64,000 nt of DNA from Verrucomicrobiota bacterium (GTDB lineage Bacteria > Verrucomicrobiota > Verrucomicrobiia > Limisphaerales > UBA11320). Position 1 is the stretch's first letter; the number at the start of each line of letters is the position of its first letter. The DNA lies in assembly GCA_016199985.1 (NCBI GenBank), contig JACQFQ010000019.1:1-64000 (forward strand), given 5' to 3'. Below, one piece after another: positions 57,557 through 64,000 of this stretch. The position numbers were made by a program, and so were the translations under genes. Under the pieces are notes generated by a model, which made no database searches, was not told where the DNA came from, and saw only the letters and a program-made list of their open reading frames with translations.

Positions 57557-59395
57557 GTGAGCACCAACGCGTCGGGCGCTGGCTTCGGGGTTGCCGCCGA
57601 GGACATTCGTGCCTGCGATTGGCAGACTGTTTTCCAAACCGCTTCACGGCGCGAATGTGATTCGTATAGCGAGGTCTTATCGGCAAAAGCCAAGTCGCTC
57701 CAAGAGGCCAAGGATGATCGAGGACATCGTGTATTTCGGCTCTTGGGAGCGGTCGCATCCTTCTGGCCCAATTTTCATTCCGACGAAGCCCCGTTCAGAC
57801 CAATGGCTATCTGGGACGGTCGTCGCTCTGCAATCCCCGAAGACCTGCTTGCAGCCGACCTCGATGCCCTCAGTGGTGTGCTGGCTGAGATTCAGGACGC
57901 CGAGTTCCGCGCACGAGTGGCGGACGTGCTCTGGGTCTGTCGCAAGGATTACAAGGCGGCGCAAACCGCTGTTGATGCTTACATCGAATCTAGCCGCGTC
58001 TTGGAGTCGGGAGACATGTGGCCACCGTTTTCCGAGCGGCTTGAACGGGCAATGCAGTTGGGCGCAAAGATTGGCCGGCTGAAACAGTTTCACCTAAAGG
58101 CAATTCAAGCGGTGGAGGATGCCATTGCCCGGCACGAGCCGACAGAGAAAGGTTTGCTCTGCGCTCGTCTCATGCACTTCTTGCTTGCCGACCGCGTTGG
58201 CGATGCAAAGAAATATGCACCTTTGTCGGAGAAGTTCGCGAAGATCATGGAGGGCGTTCCCAACTGGCACTTCGCCCGCGACTATTGGCAGTTGAAGGCT
58301 GTTTGGGATTCCAAGGACGGAAAACTCGACGATGCCCGCACCGCCCAGCTTCAGATCGCAAACACTTACGTCAAACTGGCGGAAAGCTTCACTACTGCCG
58401 CGCAGCCTTCCTACTTGGGCGCAGCAGGTTGGATGGCGAAAGCGGTGCAGGCGCTTCGTGAGGCCAAAGCCGATGCCACCGATATTGAAAACACGCATCG
58501 CCGCCTCCTCGATTTCCAGAAACGTTCCATGAGCGAGATGGAGACGATCCAGATACCGCTGGAGAACGCGCCCGACCTTGAGAAGAAGCTGGAGGAGTCT
58601 GCGAAAGCAGCAGCCGCGCATGTGGCCGGACACTGTTTTGAGGACGCGATTATTCGCTTCGCATTCGTAGCCGAACCGAGCCGCCCAGATGAACTCAAGA
58701 AGCGCATCGAAGACCCAAATTCAGGAGGCGTGTTCACCCAATTATTCGGCACGACAACCGTTAGGTCCGACGGCCAGACCTCCGATACGAAACCGCCGCT
58801 CGCGTCTGACGATCCAAAGGAGCGGGAAATCGCCGTTCTAAAGGAGATGTATTCGCAAGCGCGCACCGTTGACTGGCGGTTGCGGGTGCAGGTTTCGATT
58901 GAGCCAGCGCGACAGCAAATTGTCTCCGAACACCCGGCCCGACCAATGGATTTGATGTTTCTCGTGCAGGATAATCCGTTCGTGCCGCTCGGGCGTGAGG
59001 GTTTATTTCTGCGCGGCCTGCACGCTGGTTTGCATGGCGATTTGGTTCTGGCCCTTCATCTCCTGCTGCCGCAAATCGAGAACTCGGTTCGTGAAATCTT
59101 CACGGCGCGGGGCATCATCACATCGAAACTGGAATCGGATCAGACACAGGACGAGCGCGACATGGGTTGGATGCTAGCGCACGCAGAGATGTCGAAGATA
59201 TTCGGACCGGGCATGGCGTTCGACTTGCGCGGCCTCCTGGTCGAACGATTCGGATTGAACCTGCGGAACGACATTGCCCACGGCCTGTTGGCTGAGTCGC
59301 AGATGGTCACTGAGGGTGCGCTCTACGCTTGGTGGTTGACGCTCCGCCTTTGCTGCATCCCTATTGCAGCAGCCCAACAGGAGTCGAAGGCATGA
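57557..59395 (+). CDS. HEPN-like DUF4209 protein, predicted RNase effector
   Basis: 612 aa from a GTG with a good ribosome site (GCGGAGG, 6-bp spacing). Residues 1-400 are helical, with no recognised enzyme. The C-terminal region from about 510 carries the DUF4209 signature 'RNDIAHG' (Arg570 to His575), which also fits the R-x4-H motif of HEPN RNases. 'VLALHLLLPQIENSVREIF' just before is typical. HEPN proteins often kill or arrest the cell by cutting RNA in defence systems. It overlaps the next gene by four bases (ATGA), so the two are translationally coupled. Confidence 0.75.
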   Translation: MSTNASGAGFGVAAEDIRACDWQTVFQTASRRECDSYSEVLSAKAKSLQEAKDDRGHRVFRLLGAVASFWPNFHSDEAPFRPMAIWDGRRSAIPEDLLAADLDALSGVLAEIQDAEFRARVADVLWVCRKDYKAAQTAVDAYIESSRVLESGDMWPPFSERLERAMQLGAKIGRLKQFHLKAIQAVEDAIARHEPTEKGLLCARLMHFLLADRVGDAKKYAPLSEKFAKIMEGVPNWHFARDYWQLKAVWDSKDGKLDDARTAQLQIANTYVKLAESFTTAAQPSYLGAAGWMAKAVQALREAKADATDIENTHRRLLDFQKRSMSEMETIQIPLENAPDLEKKLEESAKAAAAHVAGHCFEDAIIRFAFVAEPSRPDELKKRIEDPNSGGVFTQLFGTTTVRSDGQTSDTKPPLASDDPKEREIAVLKEMYSQARTVDWRLRVQVSIEPARQQIVSEHPARPMDLMFLVQDNPFVPLGREGLFLRGLHAGLHGDLVLALHLLLPQIENSVREIFTARGIITSKLESDQTQDERDMGWMLAHAEMSKIFGPGMAFDLRGLLVERFGLNLRNDIAHGLLAESQMVTEGALYAWWLTLRLCCIPIAAAQQESKA

Positions 59396-60387
59396 CTGCA
59401 ACCCATGATATTTGCCCCTACACGCTAAAGCGGTTGACTGACCTGCCATCGGTCAACGACGAGCACATCTTTCCTGATTCAATCGGCGGCACTGCCTCGT
59501 ATGTGGTGCGGGTAGATACCAAAACCAACTCGCAACTCGGCACAACGGTTGATTCGGCTTTTGTGGACTCACCTTTGCTCGCAGCATTACGCTCTAAGTT
59601 AGGCATCAAATCTCGATCAGGGCCGTCGAAGTGGAAACTGCGAGGCACGACCGAAGGAACGAACCGACCCGTTGAGGTCATTTTTGAATCGGGCGGCAAT
59701 GTGGACATTCAGTATCGCAAGCCCGTCGAGTTCGATACTTCAGGTAAGGGAACAATTATTGTCTCACCCGAGAAGCGTGATTCTTTTCTTGAAAATATGG
59801 CGCAAAACTTAAGGCGCAAGGGCAAGACACTGCACATCGCAAACGAGGTGCAGGGACAGGCCGAATCGGCGAAGCTCAATATCAGCATTGAACTGGATGC
59901 ACTGAAACAGGGGTTAATGAAGATTGCGTTTCTGGCAGCATACGAATTTTTTGGTGATGCGTTTTTGAAAGACCCGCTGATTCCCGAATGGCATAAAGCC
60001 GTCCTCTCGGCATCATCCACCGATGCCATGAATGCGAAGATTCACGGGACAGCGCTTGAGCCAAACGAGTATTTGAACATATTGCTCCCCGACATTCAGG
60101 AACACGAACACGCCGCAGCCGTCTTTGATATCCAGCAGCAAGGCCCTGTCGTCATCGTGAAGCTCTTTGGCTGCGATTTACTTTCGTCCTTTTGCATGGC
60201 TTCAGAAACGTCCAATTTCGGACTCAAGCCGCTTGATGGCAAAATCGTGATTTGTGACACGAAAACCCGCCGTGTGCGCACCATGAAATACGCCGACCAT
60301 TTTGTGTCACGTTCAGAGAAACTCGGCGAAACATTCCAACGACTGAAGGCTCAACGCCGCTCTGCCCCGCAATCGAAACCCTCATAA
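59392..60387 (+). CDS. HNH-like endonuclease
   Basis: 331 aa from the ATG at 59392, preceded by CAGGAG. The N-terminus reads 'ICPYTLKRL', then 'VNDEHIFPDSIGG' (residues 22-34), the EH-x-x-P core of HNH_5-type nucleases, followed by 'TNSQLGTTVDSAF'. The usual second zinc cysteine pair is not obvious, so a variant or partly degenerate site is possible. Residues 100-331 have no recognised fold and may be a sensor. It starts inside the stop of the HEPN gene. Confidence 0.65.
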   Translation: MTATHDICPYTLKRLTDLPSVNDEHIFPDSIGGTASYVVRVDTKTNSQLGTTVDSAFVDSPLLAALRSKLGIKSRSGPSKWKLRGTTEGTNRPVEVIFESGGNVDIQYRKPVEFDTSGKGTIIVSPEKRDSFLENMAQNLRRKGKTLHIANEVQGQAESAKLNISIELDALKQGLMKIAFLAAYEFFGDAFLKDPLIPEWHKAVLSASSTDAMNAKIHGTALEPNEYLNILLPDIQEHEHAAAVFDIQQQGPVVIVKLFGCDLLSSFCMASETSNFGLKPLDGKIVICDTKTRRVRTMKYADHFVSRSEKLGETFQRLKAQRRSAPQSKPS

Positions 60388-60391
60388 ACTT

Positions 60392-61513
60392 ATGGCAACC
60401 TCTTCAAAAATCCGGGTGATGATTTCGAGTCGCTGCAACGACCGATTTCCTCATGGTATCGCGACGAGTCCTACGTTAACCGACCTCCGGACAGAATTGC
60501 GGAATGAGATCGAAGCCGTGGAGATTTTCGGAAGCAAGCCATTTGAAGTCTGGATCAATGAGATTGCACCGCCTAAAGGCGGGACTTGGGACAGTTGGGA
60601 TGTGTGCATTGAAGCGGTGAAGGATTGTGACGTTTTGCTTGTTCTCTCGAACGGCAACGCGGGCTGGGCAAAGAACAAGGGTGATATTGGGATCTGCCAC
60701 GCTGAATTGATGACTGGCCTCTCACAAGCACCCGGCAAAGTGTCGTTCCTTTCCCTCGGCAACATTCCGGCGGACAAAACTGACCAGGGAGTGCGCAACC
60801 AACGATTTCAAGAATATGTTGCTCAACAGAGTTTGTTCAGGGGAGGCGAAGTCAAAACCGTGGCTCAACTGAAGACACGCGTGAATGAAGCTCTTCACGA
60901 AGCACTCGTGACACTGGTGCAACGCGGAGTGCGAGAAGCCAGCAAAGGGCGTTTCTACAGCGGCCAAGCACTTGACTGGACCAGAATGGATTTTGCTGGG
61001 CGGCAGTCAGAAATGATCCGAGTGCTCAGAGAAGCCGTTTTACAGCGTTCCAACGCATTGGAGGATGCAGGCAACCTGTTTGTGACCTTGAACGGGGGCG
61101 AAGTGTTGATTGCAACACATGCTATCCCGGCGGCCCTGAGCGTTGGCGCTGCCAAGGAGTTAGTCGGCCAACCGTTCCTCAAGGACCACGGCTTCGACAA
61201 GGTGCTTACGGGAAAGCGCACCGGCCCGGTTCATTTGATCGCTTGTCACAAAGCAGCCACCGAATCACAAGCGACTCGCCTGCTCGGCTTTCCTGACGCA
61301 ACATTTGTCAGCGCTCCGTTCGGCGTTTACGTCGCGGATAATCTGCATAAAGTGCAATTGGCCTACATTAGCAATTGTCGGGACGAAGCAAATACGCGTC
61401 ATGGTGTGCAACGCTTCTTTGAGTGGCTGGAGCAAACCGGCGAAGATGTGCAACTCGCCAAGCGGGCGGCTTCGCGCGCGAAGATCGTCAAAGCCATCGC
61501 GAAGGAGATTTAG
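60392..61513 (+). CDS. DUF4062 (TIR-like) protein
   Basis: 373 aa. The first 170 residues match DUF4062: 'IRVMISSRCNDRF', 'LRTELRNEIEAVE', 'PFEVWINEIAPP', 'VKDCDVLLVLSNGNAGWA' and 'ICHAELMTGL'. This alpha/beta fold resembles TIR-type signalling domains found in conflict systems. The C-terminal part is unrecognised. It starts 4 bp after the HNH gene and ends the three-gene operon. Confidence 0.75.
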   Translation: MATSSKIRVMISSRCNDRFPHGIATSPTLTDLRTELRNEIEAVEIFGSKPFEVWINEIAPPKGGTWDSWDVCIEAVKDCDVLLVLSNGNAGWAKNKGDIGICHAELMTGLSQAPGKVSFLSLGNIPADKTDQGVRNQRFQEYVAQQSLFRGGEVKTVAQLKTRVNEALHEALVTLVQRGVREASKGRFYSGQALDWTRMDFAGRQSEMIRVLREAVLQRSNALEDAGNLFVTLNGGEVLIATHAIPAALSVGAAKELVGQPFLKDHGFDKVLTGKRTGPVHLIACHKAATESQATRLLGFPDATFVSAPFGVYVADNLHKVQLAYISNCRDEANTRHGVQRFFEWLEQTGEDVQLAKRAASRAKIVKAIAKEI

Positions 61514-61806
61514 CAAATCCCAAAGCCGGCTGAACGTTGCGTTGAAGGAGCTGATTCTCCGCGACGGCAAACCGAGCGTTCGTCACGAGCTTGCATGGTG
61601 CAAGGCCGCAGCAGCGACGGACTTCCGTCTGCGGCTCGTCTGCGGGCGTTCCGCTCCGGCTTCGTTCCGCTAAACGCTCCTCTTCGCCCTCCACTCCACT
61701 TTCCCCGCTCACCGATGCAAATCAAAGCCTCAACTGTATTTCTCATGCTCGGTTTGGCGCAGTTCAGTTTGTCCATCGCATAGCGAGCCAGCGTAGCGTC
61801 AATTGC
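61514..61806. other. Gene-free interval before the coupling-protein remnant
   Basis: No convincing gene was seen. A 22-codon frame at 61715-61783 looks like a signal peptide ('STVFLMLGLAQFSL') but ends at once; it may be a gene remnant. Confidence 0.4.
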
Positions 61807-61927
61807 TCAGAAACCGAGGAATATTAAATCAAGCCGCACAGACCGCAATCGCCGAGTCACGTTGCCGCCGCTCGAATCGGACAGCATTGTTGCAAAATGG
61901 TTTTCTTGGTGGAGGCGATGGCTTTGA
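61807..61927 (+). pseudogene. Decayed copy of the coupling-protein 3' end
   Basis: It starts with 'SETEE' and 'IKPH' as in the intact gene (57240 onward), has a stop after 'SETEEY' and a deletion of about 44 bases, then reads 'RRVTLPPLESD', 'VAKWF' and 'RRWL' to a TGA. The intact protein ends 'RRVTLPPLESD', 'VAKWFPWLRRLF'. Homology is certain; whether this copy is original or later is open. Confidence 0.85.
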
Positions 61928-61940
61928 CCGAGGCGGACTT

Positions 61941-63086
61941 TTACACGAGCCGCGCGTGTGCATCCTGCCACCAGGATTCAAAGTTGTCGCGATTCCAAGC
62001 CAGCACGGCGCAACCTTGCTGGATTGCATCCTCGAAAGTCAGAGTCTGTGCCGGTGTGAAGGCGACCTTGACATCAGGCGGGGGAGCTTCGTTCTTGGGA
62101 AGGTTGGGCATTTCTGATGCAAGCCCGGCAAATACCGTCTGACCAAGTTGCTTGAGCAAATTCTCCCCGCACGAATCGCGATAGAATTGCGAGTCACTGA
62201 ACTGCTGCGCGTATTCTTCCCATTCTGCCAAAAGATGCTTGGTTGAGGCTTCAGTTGCTTGGGCGGTCGTGAGGGACAAGGCACATACCCGCACTCGGGC
62301 TGCGTCAGGCGGATAATCCGCGCTGTCCATCTCGTATGTCGGGCGACCCTTTGCCATTGAAAGGTCAATCATCGAAACAACATTGGCGCAGCCGCCGACA
62401 TATTGAGCGAACAAATCACAGAACAATTCTTCCAGGCATCGGTCAGTCCAAAATTCTTCGGCTAGTTCAAACCGCTTCAGTTGCGCATCTCGCAACGCCG
62501 GTTGCATTGGTCCTAGTTGCTGGACGAGGTCCTGAAAGTGTGTGCGAACCACCTGTTGCATCGCGGCCAAGATGGACGGGAATCGGGCGAAAACGCTGTG
62601 GCCAAATTCATGATACACGCCAGGAAGCGAGAGGAATGAGTCGAGCAATCCCGTCGGAACATGAAAAGCTGGAATGGCCAGCGAACCCCCAAGCTCCGGG
62701 TAAATAGCAAGCTCACCTGATCCCTGCACCGCCATGTCCTCGATCCAATCCAGTCTCAGTCGCTTGGCGCAGTTTAGAAAAAGCGAGCGAAGAAAGAGTT
62801 CCTCGCTCGAAGGCGTTACCAACCCGCGAAGATACTGGCTCTCGACGATAAAAAGAAAAATGCTGATTCCGTTCAGTCTGTAATCAACCAACGACCGAAA
62901 AGCAGGATCATGGACGACTGGTTGAATGATGAGCAGTTCCTTTGCAAAAGCGGCGAGCAACGCTTCAAGACGTTCCAGCACGATGACGTGTTGCCCATTG
63001 GCGCGAGGACACTGCTCCAACCGCTCTTGTAATGCTACAAGAGCAAGTTCGACCTCCTTAGCCTTCAGCGCCCGGTATGAATTCAT
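61941..63086 (-). CDS. HExxH metallopeptidase-like protein
   Basis: 381 aa from the ATG at 63086; the longer open frame to 63257 overlaps the neighbour and is not favoured. The key motif is 'VYHEFGHSVF' (His159, Glu160, His163), the zinc-protease HExxH, followed about 57 residues later by 'EELFCDLFAQY' (Glu220, Asp224), which fits the third ligand of gluzincin-type peptidases. No signal peptide or membrane helix is seen, so it would act in the cytoplasm. It is the third gene of the PIWI operon, 10 bp after the second. The target is unknown. Confidence 0.7.
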   Translation of the reverse strand: MNSYRALKAKEVELALVALQERLEQCPRANGQHVIVLERLEALLAAFAKELLIIQPVVHDPAFRSLVDYRLNGISIFLFIVESQYLRGLVTPSSEELFLRSLFLNCAKRLRLDWIEDMAVQGSGELAIYPELGGSLAIPAFHVPTGLLDSFLSLPGVYHEFGHSVFARFPSILAAMQQVVRTHFQDLVQQLGPMQPALRDAQLKRFELAEEFWTDRCLEELFCDLFAQYVGGCANVVSMIDLSMAKGRPTYEMDSADYPPDAARVRVCALSLTTAQATEASTKHLLAEWEEYAQQFSDSQFYRDSCGENLLKQLGQTVFAGLASEMPNLPKNEAPPPDVKVAFTPAQTLTFEDAIQQGCAVLAWNRDNFESWWQDAHARLV

Positions 63087-63096
63087 TCTGTTTACA

Positions 63097-63510
63097 TCAG
63101 CGTGAACGGAGTCGGCGAACGTCTTCAGCGGCCTCACCTTGTAAGAAGCCGACAACGCGCATGATCTTATCCAAATGCACCGACTCGACCGGGGCGCGGG
63201 CTTGAAGTTGTTCGACGATTTTGCCGAAATCCTCCGTCCAATCTGTGAGCGGTTCACCGGATTGCGTTAATTTGGTCAGGAAGACGCGCTGCTCCTCGGA
63301 TGTCGGCGGCACACCGTTGAGAACCGGTGTGAGTCCCGTCAGAAATTCGGTGATCTTCACCCGTGCCGCGTCAACATCGGCAGTCGTGAGTTTGAGGGCA
63401 TCGAGTTTGCCCGTCAGTTCGGCGCGAAGCGCAAGCAACGCCTTGGTAAGTTCTCCCACCACTTGCAAGCGGCGGTCGAGACGGGTCGAGAGTTGTCCAA
63501 GTGAACTCAT
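63097..63510 (-). CDS. Small helical protein of the PIWI operon
   Basis: 137 aa. Long helices suggest a coiled coil (residues 5-60: 'TRLDRRLQVVGELTKALLAL'). Its ATG overlaps the PIWI stop in ATGA form, so translation is coupled. No known family. It may join PIWI and the metallopeptidase physically. Confidence 0.65.
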   Translation of the reverse strand: MSSLGQLSTRLDRRLQVVGELTKALLALRAELTGKLDALKLTTADVDAARVKITEFLTGLTPVLNGVPPTSEEQRVFLTKLTQSGEPLTDWTEDFGKIVEQLQARAPVESVHLDKIMRVVGFLQGEAAEDVRRLRSR

Positions 63511-64000
63511 ACAATAGTCGCCTCCTGCGGCTCGATTTCGGTGTCATCGGTCGCGCTGGGGTTGGTGACGATTTCGCGAAGCCGCTCGTCGCTCCACCGA
63601 ATAGTGACGGGCAGCGAGATTTCGATGTCAGGTGCATTCCAATTGAGATGCGTGAGGCCGTAGGCGTCTTCGGCGATTTTGCGTATGTCCAGCGGCTGGC
63701 CAGCCGGGTTGCGCGCTATGCGAAGCAACAGCGTGCCGGCAGTTCGGCCTTGCCTGTCCCAGCGCCCAGGTTGGCCCGTGGGAGTCAAAATCGCTTCTGC
63801 GTTGTTCAAAATGAGATGGCTGCCTGGCATCGGATTTTCCAACGAGGCACGTCCTGCGTTCAACACGCTGAATAGTCGGACTGGCAGATGGCTCTTGCGA
63901 ACCTCCACCACTCCTACCTGACAGTCCTTGGACAACGTGCCGTCGCTCTGCAACTCGGCGATGGCTTCCGTTATCGCGAGGTCTTCGTTGGACCACCAGC
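63507..64000 (-). CDS. PIWI/Argonaute protein, C-terminal part (cut by window edge)
   Basis: 163 residues of the C-terminus are visible; the frame runs open to the right edge. The pattern is typical of the PIWI domain end: 'WWSNEDLAITEAIAELQ', 'VGVVEVRKSHLPVRLF', 'PGSHLILNNAEAILTPTGQ', 'AEDAYGLTHLNWN' and 'SLPVTIRWSDERLREI'. Argonautes use guide nucleic acid to recognise targets; whether this one cuts cannot be told because most catalytic residues lie outside. No APAZ, SIR2 or TIR partner is in view. A TTG at 63953 is an internal codon, not a start. Confidence 0.82.
   Translation of the reverse strand, partial: WWSNEDLAITEAIAELQSDGTLSKDCQVGVVEVRKSHLPVRLFSVLNAGRASLENPMPGSHLILNNAEAILTPTGQPGRWDRQGRTAGTLLLRIARNPAGQPLDIRKIAEDAYGLTHLNWNAPDIEISLPVTIRWSDERLREIVTNPSATDDTEIEPQEATIV

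Noticed and set aside
61715..61783. Small secreted peptide gene
   Set aside because: 22 codons resemble a signal peptide, but the frame stops at once and no ribosome site is clear; it is probably a remnant.
63087..63257. N-terminal extension of the metallopeptidase-like protein
   Set aside because: It overlaps the well-supported 137-aa gene, and its sequence is a shadow of that gene.

Overview
The window looks like a GC-rich Verrucomicrobiota (PVC superphylum) genome. The evidence is a PVC-type haem-binding CxxCH dehydrogenase-like protein, a planctomycete-type cytochrome DUF1549/DUF1553 protein paired with a DUF1501 protein, a DUF1080 hydrolase, a giant lamin-tail/CotH secreted protein, and diaminopimelate genes. 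Families were assigned by reading motifs; no database search was run.

Positions 1-35,000 are chromosomal. A giant surface protein (frame-broken near 720, beside a perfect 142-bp repeat) is followed by a phosphodiester-glycosidase-like protein, a DUF4870 membrane protein and a repeat-rich secreted protein. Next comes a leftward folK-dapB-dapA-dapF group for folate, lysine and peptidoglycan precursors, then a sensor kinase, small membrane, TPR and GNAT-like proteins, and the PVC cytochrome/DUF1501 group. Two unrecognised membrane proteins, a DUF1080 hydrolase and an MnmC-like methyltransferase close the block.

Positions 35,045-42,115 form a first island bounded by imperfect 47-bp direct repeats, one of which carries a tRNA 3'-end-like sequence. 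It holds a Fic protein with palindromic operators and a decayed second fic fragment, a broken TOTE-like primase-helicase-endonuclease gene (one frameshift, one nonsense codon), and two unrecognised adjacent genes.

From about 42,400 to the right edge lies a mobilisable-element backbone with defence-like cargo and visibly lower GC. The backbone has a RadC-like gene behind a strongly structured leader, a MobF (TrwC-like) relaxase split by one stop codon, an Stb-like stabilisation operon preceded by an array of about 16 GTCCRCG-type motifs, many 11 bp apart, and a VirD4/TrwB-like coupling protein. Cargo sits at the joints: a 2,245-aa SF1 helicase-nuclease flanked by 31-bp direct repeats, a tight HEPN/DUF4209-HNH-DUF4062 operon flanked by two copies of the coupling-protein 3' end, and a leftward operon of a PIWI/Argonaute C-terminus (cut by the edge), a small helical protein and an HExxH metallopeptidase-like protein. 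The last two operons are the best candidates for undescribed conflict systems. The broken relaxase suggests the element cannot mobilise itself now.
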